Positions 1-5,973 of a stretch of 7,550 bases of DNA are shown here, one piece after another. A model generated the notes under the pieces. The model worked only from the letters and a program-made list of their open reading frames with translations, ran no database searches and was not told the DNA's origin. The DNA comes from an uncultured Opitutia bacterium. Lineage in GTDB: Bacteria; Verrucomicrobiota; Verrucomicrobiia; Opitutales; UBA953. The stretch lies in the NCBI GenBank assembly GCA_903840235.1, contig CAIMFE010000126.1, forward strand, positions 1 to 7,550, in the 5' to 3' direction. Position numbers and translations under genes: made by a program. The first letter of the stretch is position 1. Each line of letters opens with the position of its first letter.

Positions 1-1771
1 CGCCATCAGCTTGCGGACGGAAGACTACGCCGACTTCAAAGAATCCACGAGGGTCGGCATTCACTGCGACGTTTCGCGAAAGCGCACCGACTAAGCCAGG
101 AACTAAAGAGGCACGAACGTGAGACTGATCAGCAGTCAAAGGATTTTCCAGTGCGAGAAGTTTGGCATGCTCGGCACCGACTGTGCGTTCAATTTCTGAG
201 ACATCACGCAGGGTGTAGTGACAACATTCAGAAAATCCTGCACCCACGAGACGTGAGGCAACTTCGCGGGTGAAGACTGAGGAGCGAGTGTCTTCATCTC
301 CAGGTAGTGGAGCAATCGGACGACCCGCAGGAATTTGGTTGGTTCCGTAGATACGAATAAACTCTTCAACTAAATCGATCGGACGCGTGACATCAGAACG
401 GAAAGATGGAACGGTGACACTGAAACCTTCTTTAGATTTTTCGACGGTGAAGCCCAATTTTTGTAAAGCGTTCACGACATCTACATCGGTAATGGGTGTG
501 CCACACTTGGTAGCGACGAATCCAGCAGGAAGTTCGATTTTAACATCTGCGCGTGGAGGTTTACCTGTGCTGACGGCAGGACCGACTACTTCAGCACCCG
601 CGAGTTCGATTAATAAATCGGTCGCTAGGCGTGAAGCGAGTTCAACGCCCGCAGGATCCACATCGCGAGTGAAGCGATAGGAAGAATCGGTTGAGATACC
701 GGCACGACGCGCGATACGACGTACTTCACCGGGAGTGAACCAAGCAGATTCTAAAATAATATCGGTAGTCGAAGCAGAGACTCCGCTATCTACCCCGCCC
801 ATAACGCCAGCGAGAACTAAAGGACGTTGAGCGTCGGCGATTACCCATGAAGTAGAATCGAGCGAAAGTTTTTTACCGTCGAGTAACGTTAACTCTTCGC
901 CAGCTTTTGCAGCACGGACTTCAATCCCCTCTTTTACTTTGGCGGCATCGAAAGCGTGTAACGGTTGTCCGAGCTCGAGCATCACCCAATTGGTGATATC
1001 AACGACGTTGTTGATTGGACGAAGGCCAACGGCCTCGAGATCACGACGGAGCCAATCGGGGCTCGGTCCCACTTTCACATTACGCAGTGTGCGAGCGGTG
1101 TAGTAAGGGCAGAAAGAATTTTCCGAACGAACAAATTTAAAAGCGTCTTTCGCGGAAGGCGATGCGGAGAGTCCGGCAGCGGTTTTAACTGTGAGTGGTT
1201 TTAAAGTTAAACCCAGGGCGGCAGCGGCTTCGCGAGCGAGGCCACGATAGCCAAGACAATCACCACGATTCGGAGTGACGGAAATTTCTAAAACTGAATC
1301 AGGCTTACCGTAGAGTTTATTTAAGGGAGTGCCGATAGCGGGCTTTTGTGCGGTGAGGATTAATAAACCATCTTCACCTTTACCGAGGCCTAACTCTTCG
1401 GATGAGCACATCATCCCTTGCGATTCCACTTCGCGCAGTTTCGAAACTTTGATTTCGAATCCGCTCGGCATGATTGTACCTGGAAGAGCGACAGGAACGC
1501 GGTCACCGATTTTGAAATTTTTAGCACCGCAGACAATTTGACGAATCGTTCCGTCACCGACATCGACCTTACAAACGCTGAGACGATCGGCTTGCGGGTG
1601 TTTTTCGAAAGATTGGATTTCGCCAACGACGACGAATGGCAATGGGGCGAGGCCGAATGAATGAATCGATTCAACTTCTAGCCCGAGCATCGGAAGAACA
1701 TCGGATAATTTTTCAGGAGTAACTCCGGAAAGATCCACGTGACGACCGAGCGCTTGAAAAGAGGCTTTCAT
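1..1771 (-). CDS. pheT: Phenylalanyl-tRNA synthetase beta chain, 3' end cut by window edge
   Basis: This is the beta subunit of the alpha2-beta2 cytoplasmic enzyme that charges tRNA-Phe. Translating the minus strand from the ATG at 1771 gives 590 uninterrupted codons up to the window edge. The family is usually about 800 residues, so roughly the last 200, including the anticodon-binding FDX-ACB domain, lie outside. Visible parts: an N-terminal segment typical of PheT; an EMAP-like tRNA-binding domain at about 44-150 (HPQADRLSVCKVDVG at 58-72, IVCGAKN at 79-85); the SVTPNRGDCLG motif at 164-174; the B3/4 editing domain at about 215-395, with VVDITNWVMLELGQPLHAFD at 256-275; and the B5 domain at about 408-476, with Asp460, Asp466, Glu469 and Glu470 in the metal-binding pattern. 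The start lies 3 bases after the pheS stop, and no Shine-Dalgarno is visible, so translational coupling is likely. Identity is near certain. Confidence 0.97.
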   Translation of the reverse strand, partial: MKASFQALGRHVDLSGVTPEKLSDVLPMLGLEVESIHSFGLAPLPFVVVGEIQSFEKHPQADRLSVCKVDVGDGTIRQIVCGAKNFKIGDRVPVALPGTIMPSGFEIKVSKLREVESQGMMCSSEELGLGKGEDGLLILTAQKPAIGTPLNKLYGKPDSVLEISVTPNRGDCLGYRGLAREAAAALGLTLKPLTVKTAAGLSASPSAKDAFKFVRSENSFCPYYTARTLRNVKVGPSPDWLRRDLEAVGLRPINNVVDITNWVMLELGQPLHAFDAAKVKEGIEVRAAKAGEELTLLDGKKLSLDSTSWVIADAQRPLVLAGVMGGVDSGVSASTTDIILESAWFTPGEVRRIARRAGISTDSSYRFTRDVDPAGVELASRLATDLLIELAGAEVVGPAVSTGKPPRADVKIELPAGFVATKCGTPITDVDVVNALQKLGFTVEKSKEGFSVTVPSFRSDVTRPIDLVEEFIRIYGTNQIPAGRPIAPLPGDEDTRSSVFTREVASRLVGAGFSECCHYTLRDVSEIERTVGAEHAKLLALENPLTADQSHVRASLVPGLVGALSRNVAVNADPRGFFEVGVVFRPQADG

Positions 1772-1774
1772 GAT

Positions 1775-2815
1775 TTAGGCGAACTGACGCAAGAAGCGTA
1801 GATCGTTGTTATAGAAGTGACGAATATCGTCGATGCCATGAACGAGCATGGCGATACGTTCGAGGCCCAAGCCGAAGGCGAGGCCTGAATATTCGTTAGG
1901 ATTTAATCCACAAAGCTCGAGGACTTTAGGATCCACTAAACCGCAGCCCATAATTTCGATCCAGCGATTGGAGAGACGTCCTAAATTAGGTGAACGTAAA
2001 TCCATTTCAAAACTAGGTTCAGTGAATGGGAAGTAAGAAGGACGCAGGCGAATTTCGGCGTCAGCACCGAAGGTTTCTTTAACGAAGAAGTCGAGAATTC
2101 CGCGCAAGTCAGCCAAGGTTACTTTGTGGTCGATCCAGAGACCTTCGATTTGGTGGAAGTTAGCAGAGTGAGTAGCGTCGACCGCATCGCGACGGAAGCA
2201 GCGACCAGGAGCCACGATACGGAAAGGAGGTTTACGATTCAGGAGCGTACGAATTTGCACGCTGGAAGTGTGGGTGCGTAAGACGAGGGCTTCTTCGCCA
2301 CGGCGGGGTGCGTCGACTGAGCGAAATGATTTAGGAAGATAAAGCGTGTCCTGCATATCGCGTGCAGGGTGATCAGGCGGAGTGTTGAGTGCGTCGAAAC
2401 AATGCCACTCCGTTTCGATTTCGGGACCCTCCGCGATGGTGAATCCTAATTTCTTAAAAGTATTAAGAATTTTTTCACGCGTGCGAGAAAGCGGATGAAT
2501 GAAACCGGCGGGAGTTTCGTTGCCGATTAAAGTAGGATCGAGCGGAGTGCCGAGAGCCGAGCCAATTTCCGCGTCTTCAATTTTGGTGAGCAGAGCCGCT
2601 AAAATTTCTTCGACGGATTTTTTTGCTTCGTTAATTAATTTACCAACGATGGGACGTTCTTCTTTGGAAAGAGTCGCCATGCCTTTCATGGCAGCGGTGA
2701 GTGAACCATTCGGACCGACCACGCGGGCTTTGAAGGCTTCCATCTCGGCACGATTCGTGACGGATTTGGATTCGGCCTGGGCGGTGGCGACGAGCTGGGC
2801 TAGCTGTTGCTGCAT
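1775..2815 (-). CDS. pheS: Phenylalanyl-tRNA synthetase alpha chain
   Basis: This is the catalytic class II subunit of phenylalanyl-tRNA synthetase: it activates phenylalanine with ATP and transfers it to tRNA-Phe together with PheT. It has 346 residues, close to the family norm (E. coli 327). Residues 1-85 form the helical, charged tRNA-binding coiled coil. Class II motif 1 surrounds HPARDMQDTLYL (149-160). The substrate-pocket motif THTSSVQ is at 181-187, motif 2 is FRRDAVDATHSANFHQIEG (207-225), PSYFPFTEPS is at 259-268, and motif 3 is GLAFGLGLER (311-320), whose Ala313 matches the specificity-determining alanine of E. coli PheS. All key residues appear intact. The ATG at 2815 is preferred because it gives a complete N-terminal arm; no Shine-Dalgarno precedes it. 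It follows a terminator and a candidate promoter, so pheS-pheT probably form their own unit. Confidence 0.98.
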   Translation of the reverse strand: MQQQLAQLVATAQAESKSVTNRAEMEAFKARVVGPNGSLTAAMKGMATLSKEERPIVGKLINEAKKSVEEILAALLTKIEDAEIGSALGTPLDPTLIGNETPAGFIHPLSRTREKILNTFKKLGFTIAEGPEIETEWHCFDALNTPPDHPARDMQDTLYLPKSFRSVDAPRRGEEALVLRTHTSSVQIRTLLNRKPPFRIVAPGRCFRRDAVDATHSANFHQIEGLWIDHKVTLADLRGILDFFVKETFGADAEIRLRPSYFPFTEPSFEMDLRSPNLGRLSNRWIEIMGCGLVDPKVLELCGLNPNEYSGLAFGLGLERIAMLVHGIDDIRHFYNNDLRFLRQFA

Positions 2816-2822
2816 GAGTTAG

Positions 2823-2851
2823 ATTTGTGCGATGGAGAAGGAAATCGGCAA
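2823..2851 (-). promoter_or_regulatory. Candidate pheS promoter giving a leaderless transcript
   Basis: Read on the minus strand, TTGCCG (2851-2846) is followed by a 17-base spacer and ACAAAT (2828-2823). The matches to the sigma-70 consensus are 4/6 and 3/6. Only seven bases separate the -10 element from the pheS ATG at 2815, so transcription would begin at or very near the start codon. The position just downstream of the rplT terminator supports a promoter here, but the hexamers are weak. Confidence 0.3.
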
Positions 2852-2864
2852 GCGAAAGCACTAC

Positions 2865-2899
2865 AGAAACAACAAGGCCCCGATAATCGGGGCCCTGTT
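2865..2899 (-). terminator. Intrinsic terminator after rplT
   Basis: A perfect inverted repeat has arms GGCCCCGAT (2876-2884) and ATCGGGGCC (2886-2894). In RNA this is a 7-bp GC-rich stem with a 5-base loop. Flanking AACA/TGTT can extend the stem across one A-C mismatch. On the minus strand the stem is followed by a T-rich stretch (TTGTTGTTT). It lies 21 bases past the rplT stop and before pheS, so it ends or attenuates the rpmI-rplT transcript. On the plus strand there is no comparable T-tract. Confidence 0.85.
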
Positions 2900-2919
2900 A
2901 AACCGTTAGGAAGCAAAAT

Positions 2920-3279
2920 TTACTTCTTCAAAGCGGCTTTGGCCAAGGTCACAATTGCCTCAAAAGCTGGGGCATCATGAATAGCGAGCTCGCTCAGGTT
3001 TTTACGGTCGATCGTGATGTTAGCCTTTTTGAGGCCGTTCACTAAACGACTGTAGCTGATACCTTGAGGGCGGCAGGCAGCGTTAAGACGTACGATCCAC
3101 AATTGGCGGAACGTCGATTTATTTTTGCGACGATCGCGGTAAGCGAATTTTTGTGCACGTTGTACGGCTTCGAGAGCGTAGACGTAGAGACGTGATTTGT
3201 TTCCGAAGTAGCCCTTAGCTGCGCGAATCGCACGACGTTTGCGTGCTTTGGTAGCTGGACCGTTAGTTGCTCTAGGCAT
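2920..3279 (-). CDS. rplT: 50S ribosomal protein L20
   Basis: L20 binds 23S rRNA early in large-subunit assembly; in several bacteria it also represses its own operon by binding the mRNA. The protein has 119 residues (E. coli 118) and aligns end to end with the family. Landmarks are RRAIRAAKGYFGNKSRLY (15-32), YRDRRKNKSTFRQLWI (47-62), the RNA-binding stretch RLNAACRPQGISYSRLVNGL (64-83), and a lysine-rich end. The N-terminal part is strongly basic, as expected for the extended rRNA-penetrating arm. The ATG at 3279 is the family start. The bases before it are A-rich with no Shine-Dalgarno. The gene follows rpmI after an 87-base gap that contains a possible hairpin, and ends just before a strong terminator. 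No defects are seen. Confidence 0.98.
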   Translation of the reverse strand: MPRATNGPATKARKRRAIRAAKGYFGNKSRLYVYALEAVQRAQKFAYRDRRKNKSTFRQLWIVRLNAACRPQGISYSRLVNGLKKANITIDRKNLSELAIHDAPAFEAIVTLAKAALKK

Positions 3280-3309
3280 GTTGGTATGTTGTTTTTATGG
3301 TTAGTTTAA

Positions 3310-3347
3310 TGGCCTGGGGGTCGCCTTAATGAACACCCGGTCGGCCA
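3310..3347 (-). promoter_or_regulatory. Possible hairpin between rpmI and rplT
   Basis: In the 87-base gap between the rpmI stop and the rplT start, TGGCC (3310-3314) and GGCCA (3343-3347) form a perfect 5-bp outer stem. A short G/C inner stem (GGG with CCC) can form across an unequal internal loop. There is no T-tract after it on the minus strand, so it is not a standard terminator. A role as an L20-binding operator or mRNA-stabilising element is a guess from what is known of L20 autoregulation elsewhere. Confidence 0.25.
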
Positions 3348-3366
3348 GAAATTTTAGACAGTCGAT

Positions 3367-3558
3367 TTACGCGAATGGCATGGAAGCCAACATTTTCTTT
3401 TCGAAACCTGAGTCGACGCGCTTGTCTTTATTGGCACGACGACGTTGCTTGCGCGACTTAGAACTAAGAAGGTGGCGAGTGTTAGGGGACTTGCGCATCA
3501 CTTTACCGGTACCGGTAATTTTGAAGCGTTTGGAGATCGACTTGCGTGTCTTTTGCAT
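3367..3558 (-). CDS. rpmI: 50S ribosomal protein L35
   Basis: L35 is a small, highly basic protein of the large ribosomal subunit, normally encoded just before L20 as here. From the ATG at 3558 the protein has 63 residues, matching the 64-66 usual for the family. It shows the expected pattern: QKTRKSISKRFKITGTGKV near the N-terminus (2-20), then HLLSSKSRKQRRR (29-41), and a closing segment ending MLASMPFA. A longer in-frame reading from GTG at 3585 adds nine hydrophobic residues (starting VFVPT) that are not part of L35, so the ATG is preferred. No Shine-Dalgarno lies before it; the preceding bases are pyrimidine-rich. It is probably cotranscribed with rplT. Confidence 0.96.
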   Translation of the reverse strand: MQKTRKSISKRFKITGTGKVMRKSPNTRHLLSSKSRKQRRRANKDKRVDSGFEKKMLASMPFA

Positions 3559-3596
3559 GGCGGAAAGGGTCGGAACAAAGACCACGGGGGGGCTTT

Positions 3597-3625
3597 TGTA
3601 AAGGGGAAAGGATGGCTAATCTCAA
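3597..3625 (-). promoter_or_regulatory. Candidate rpmI-rplT promoter
   Basis: On the minus strand, TTGAGA (3625-3620, 5/6 to the -35 consensus) is followed by a 17-base spacer and TTTACA (3602-3597, 3/6 to the -10). Transcription would start near 3590, beside a run of seven C residues (plus-strand G at 3586-3592), leaving a leader of about 30 bases before rpmI. A second -10-like TATTAT (3648-3643) lies further upstream but has no matching -35. A promoter is required somewhere here because the upstream gene diverges; which hexamers are used is uncertain. Confidence 0.33.
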
Positions 3626-3641
3626 CGCGATCAAATTAGCC
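3614..3641. repeat. Perfect inverted repeat in the divergent promoter region
   Basis: The arms GGCTAAT (3614-3620) and ATTAGCC (3635-3641) are exact inverted repeats separated by 14 bases. The element overlaps the candidate -35 of rpmI and lies about 20 bases upstream of the peroxiredoxin -35. It could be a dyad operator for a dimeric regulator, or a hairpin in a longer rpmI leader. A 7-base dyad with some spacer between 3 and 20 has roughly a one-in-seven chance of appearing at random in 139 bases, so the evidence is modest. Confidence 0.35.
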
Positions 3642-3660
3642 GATAATAAAGGGCTCTCGT

Positions 3661-3690
3661 TTGACACTTTAGCCCGGTCCGACATCTGAT
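3661..3690 (+). promoter_or_regulatory. Promoter of the peroxiredoxin gene, probably leaderless
   Basis: A perfect -35 TTGACA (3661-3666) is followed by an 18-base spacer and TCTGAT (3685-3690, 4/6 to the -10 consensus). The ATG at 3698 begins eight bases after the -10 ends, where transcription would be expected to start. The mRNA would thus carry no 5' leader, in keeping with the absence of any Shine-Dalgarno. No binding site for a known peroxide regulator is recognised. Confidence 0.6.
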
Positions 3691-3697
3691 TAACCCT

Positions 3698-4183
3698 ATG
3701 CACAAAATAGGTAAAAAACCTAAGTTAATCTTCGAAATTGAGGCTGTTTTGAACGGAAAAGTCAAAAATGTCCCATTTTCCGAGCTTATTGACGGTCCGA
3801 CCGTCGTTTCGGTCTACATGCGCAACAATACCTCAGCCTGCGATAAGCAGACCTGTGCCCTCTCTGAAGATTTGCAAGTCATTGCCCGTAAAGGATTTAA
3901 GACTATAACCGTTTCGAGAGATAAGAGCAGCTCCCACGTCAAATACGCTGAGAAGAACGGGATAAAGTATACCCTGGTTTCGGACCCTGAGGACAAATTT
4001 TCCAAGGCCTTGGATGCGATCGTTGAGAAATCGATGTATGGTAAGAAATATTTTAGTCCATTGCGTGCGGCCTACCTCTTTGACGGCGATGGTGTTTTGA
4101 AATCGGTCATTCCAAAAGTTGAACCGGCCGAGCACGGTCAACAAGTCTTGGCGGAGATAAAGCGTTTAGAGAGTGAGAAATAA
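3698..4183 (+). CDS. Peroxiredoxin, BCP/PrxQ-like (thioredoxin-dependent peroxidase)
   Basis: Predicted to reduce hydrogen peroxide and organic hydroperoxides in the cytoplasm using thioredoxin-type donors. The 161-residue protein has no signal peptide and aligns with E. coli BCP over most of its length. The active site reads YMRNNTSACDKQTC (40-53): Cys48 fits the peroxidatic cysteine and Cys53, four residues on, the resolving cysteine of the PrxQ type. Thr45 and Arg123 (SPLRAAYLFDGDG, 120-132) fit the conserved catalytic Thr and Arg. The usual proline seven residues before the peroxidatic cysteine is Met41, which is odd; it may mark a subfamily. The ATG follows directly after a promoter, suggesting leaderless expression. 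The gene is divergent from rpmI and 86 bases before infC. The family is clear; substrate preference and exact subfamily are inference. Confidence 0.87.
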   Translation: MHKIGKKPKLIFEIEAVLNGKVKNVPFSELIDGPTVVSVYMRNNTSACDKQTCALSEDLQVIARKGFKTITVSRDKSSSHVKYAEKNGIKYTLVSDPEDKFSKALDAIVEKSMYGKKYFSPLRAAYLFDGDGVLKSVIPKVEPAEHGQQVLAEIKRLESEK

Positions 4184-4269
4184 TTTATCTCTAGGGACGC
4201 AATCGGTGCTTGAACCAAGGCGATTAAAAGCGGAAGTTAATTAAGTAACGACACGCACGAAGATACCTA

Positions 4270-4944
4270 ATGGCAACCCCTTATCGCCCGAATAGCCCTC
4301 GGCCCAAAAACTCATCCTCTAGTCAGCAGCGCTTCAATAATCGCAGCCGAGAAGATAAAGGACCCAAACGCAACGAGAAGATACGTGCGACTGAGATTCG
4401 CGTAATCACGGCGAAAGGTGAAATGCTTGGCGTGATGCAGACATCCAAAGCTTTACAACTCGCACAAGAAGAAGGGGTCGACTTAATTGAAATTGCGGCC
4501 ACCGCGGTGCCCCCAGTTTGTAAATTAATTGAGTACGGAAAATATTTATACGAAGAAGCGAAGAAGCATAAGCATCAAAAGACGGCGACGAAGGTGAAGG
4601 AAATAAAACTCCGTCCACGCATTGATGTGCATGACTTAATGATCAAAGTCCGTCGGGCAGAAAATTTCCTTTATCACGGGCACAAAGTAAAACTGCTCTT
4701 ACAGTATCGTTATCGCGAATTAGAGCATCCTGAAATCGGTCTAGAAACGATGAATAAAGCCATCACCGAATTGATGCACATTTGTACGCGCGATAATGAA
4801 CCCAAGCGCACCGGACGAGCCATCGTCGTGGGCTTAACTCCTTTACAAGCAAATCGTCGTAAACTCATTCATAATGCCGAACCTTCGGATGATGATCAAG
4901 AGGACGATTCCGCAGTGGATAACGGCGAAAACGATACCGAGTAA
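4270..4944 (+). CDS. infC: Translation initiation factor IF-3, with long N- and C-terminal extensions
   Basis: IF3 binds the 30S subunit, keeps it apart from 50S and checks the start codon and initiator tRNA. The core spans about 34-192: NEKIRATEIRVI opens the N-terminal domain (35-46), EEGVDLIEIAATAVPPVCKL is at 67-86, IEYGKYLYEEAKKH covers the signature and the lysine-rich linker (87-100), and VKEIKLRPRIDVHD begins the C-terminal domain (109-122). The family is usually 170-180 residues; this has 224. Residues 1-33 are rich in Ser, Asn, Pro and Arg and look disordered. Residues 204-224 are acidic, with 11 of 21 Asp or Glu. The start is an ordinary ATG, unlike the AUU of E. coli infC. No Shine-Dalgarno or convincing promoter was found in the 86-base gap upstream, so cotranscription with the peroxiredoxin gene is possible. 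The gene is separated from, and opposite to, rpmI-rplT. Confidence 0.96.
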   Translation: MATPYRPNSPRPKNSSSSQQRFNNRSREDKGPKRNEKIRATEIRVITAKGEMLGVMQTSKALQLAQEEGVDLIEIAATAVPPVCKLIEYGKYLYEEAKKHKHQKTATKVKEIKLRPRIDVHDLMIKVRRAENFLYHGHKVKLLLQYRYRELEHPEIGLETMNKAITELMHICTRDNEPKRTGRAIVVGLTPLQANRRKLIHNAEPSDDDQEDDSAVDNGENDTE

Positions 4945-4948
4945 TACC

Positions 4949-5926
4949 GTGAAAGCCCGCGGGCACACCCTCCTACTCCTCGCCTTTTTCTTATGGCTAG
5001 GCGTCGCTCCCAGTGCTTGGGCGAGGCCGGATGTCTCGTTGGGTGAAACTTTAAAACTTTTAGGGCTGCAACCCGTTCAATCACTCAAAACCGATCCCGC
5101 AGAATCGGAGCGTTATGCCGGAAAAAACCTGCCTGATGTTTTTGCTGAGAATAAAAAACCTTACATCACCATTGGGGGAGTAAAAGTCTGGCTGACCGAA
5201 TCGCTAATTGTGATCAAAGGAAATTTAGCCATCGACCGCGTGGATTATGATAAAGTTTTAGTGCCACTCATTTGGCGAAATAAGGCACCGTTTGGAATTG
5301 GTTTTCGACGAATTGTCATCGATCCCGGACATGGCGGCAAAGACCCAGGGATTATGAGCAAAGCGTATAACTACGCAGAAAAATCTGCGACGTTAGATAC
5401 CGCACTCCGACTTAAAATTATTTTAGAAAAACTCGGATTTGAAGTTTTGCTCACCCGTGACAAAGACAAGTTTGTCGAGCTGTCCGACCGCTGCGACTAC
5501 GCGAATAAAGTGAAGGCCGATTTATTTATCAGCCTGCACTTTAACGGAGGTGGACCGAAAGACTCTACCACTTCTGGCATTGAGACCTATTGTCTAACTG
5601 TTGCGGGAGAATCATCGACCAACCAGTCCAAAAAAACTGCGAGTAGCATTATGCTTCCCGGAAATCGCCTCGATGCCTTAAACTTACTTTTAGCTTGGAG
5701 CGTGCACCTGCGCACCGTCAACACGATGGGGACGGAAGACCGAGCGGTTAAGCGTGCACGGTTTGCTGTTCTTAAATCATTAAACTGCCCTGGCATCTTG
5801 GTTGAGGGCGGTTTTATCTCAAGCCAGACCGAAGGTGCGCAAATTGCTAATCCGAACCATCGTCAAAAATTGGCTGAATCGATTGCCGCCGGGATTATTG
5901 ACTACAGTAATAGACTTAAGCCCTAG
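4949..5926 (+). CDS. Exported N-acetylmuramoyl-L-alanine amidase (Amidase_3 family)
   Basis: A zinc amidase that cuts the bond between N-acetylmuramic acid and the first L-alanine of peptidoglycan stems; such enzymes act in the periplasm in cell separation and wall turnover. From the GTG at 4949 it has 325 residues. A signal peptide is clear: basic MKARGH, hydrophobic core to about 20, and AWA cleavage after 25. A middle domain (about 26-115) resembles the stalk domains found before some amidases; this is tentative. The catalytic domain begins at IVIDPGHGGKDPG (122-134). Predicted zinc ligands are His128, Glu144 and His197 (ISLHFNGG), with catalytic Glu286 in ILVEGGFISS. The reading frame extends back to an ATG at 4874 inside infC, but that start would put 25 extra polar residues before the signal peptide, so GTG is preferred. 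It starts 4 bases after infC, implying cotranscription. Confidence 0.92.
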   Translation: MKARGHTLLLLAFFLWLGVAPSAWARPDVSLGETLKLLGLQPVQSLKTDPAESERYAGKNLPDVFAENKKPYITIGGVKVWLTESLIVIKGNLAIDRVDYDKVLVPLIWRNKAPFGIGFRRIVIDPGHGGKDPGIMSKAYNYAEKSATLDTALRLKIILEKLGFEVLLTRDKDKFVELSDRCDYANKVKADLFISLHFNGGGPKDSTTSGIETYCLTVAGESSTNQSKKTASSIMLPGNRLDALNLLLAWSVHLRTVNTMGTEDRAVKRARFAVLKSLNCPGILVEGGFISSQTEGAQIANPNHRQKLAESIAAGIIDYSNRLKP

Positions 5927-5973
5927 GATTTGAAACTTCCTCTGAGCGGTTTTATGGATAGACTGAACTACTG

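Noticed and set aside
387..1660. Several plus-strand open frames (for example 387-680, 965-1204, 1418-1660) within the left 1.7 kb.
   Set aside because: They lie antisense to pheT, which is read without interruption and has full family motifs. The plus-strand frames show no recognisable domains.
2640..2861. Minus-strand open frame of 73 codons overlapping the 5' end of pheS.
   Set aside because: It is an alternate-frame shadow of pheS, and its product has no family features.
3559..3585. Longer L35 reading from a GTG at 3585.
   Set aside because: The nine added residues are hydrophobic and outside the family; the ATG at 3558 gives the standard length.
3586..3592. Run of seven G (seven C on the minus strand) upstream of rpmI, considered as a phase-variation tract.
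   Set aside because: It lies outside the chosen reading frame of an essential ribosomal gene and is short; there is no sign of switching.
3329..3639. Two plus-strand open frames across rpmI.
   Set aside because: They are antisense to rpmI, with arginine-rich low-complexity translations that mirror the basic L35 codons.
4201..4225. Imperfect hairpin (AATCG/CGATT and CTTG/CAAG) between the peroxiredoxin gene and infC.
   Set aside because: It has a short stem, an internal loop, and an A-rich rather than T-rich tail, so it is not a credible terminator; nothing supports a riboswitch or L20 leader.
4210..4241. TTGAAC and GTTAAT as a possible infC promoter.
   Set aside because: The spacing is 20 bases, outside the usual 16-18, and the -10 is only 4/6. 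It was not convincing enough to list.
4874..4948. Amidase start at the ATG at 4874 inside infC.
   Set aside because: It would overlap infC by 71 bases and place 25 polar residues before a normal signal peptide. GTG at 4949 gives a standard signal sequence.
5930..5958. TTGAAA with TATGGA after a 17-base spacer, as a promoter for the TIGR03790-type gene.
   Set aside because: The -10 matches at only three positions, and the short gap after the amidase fits cotranscription as well.
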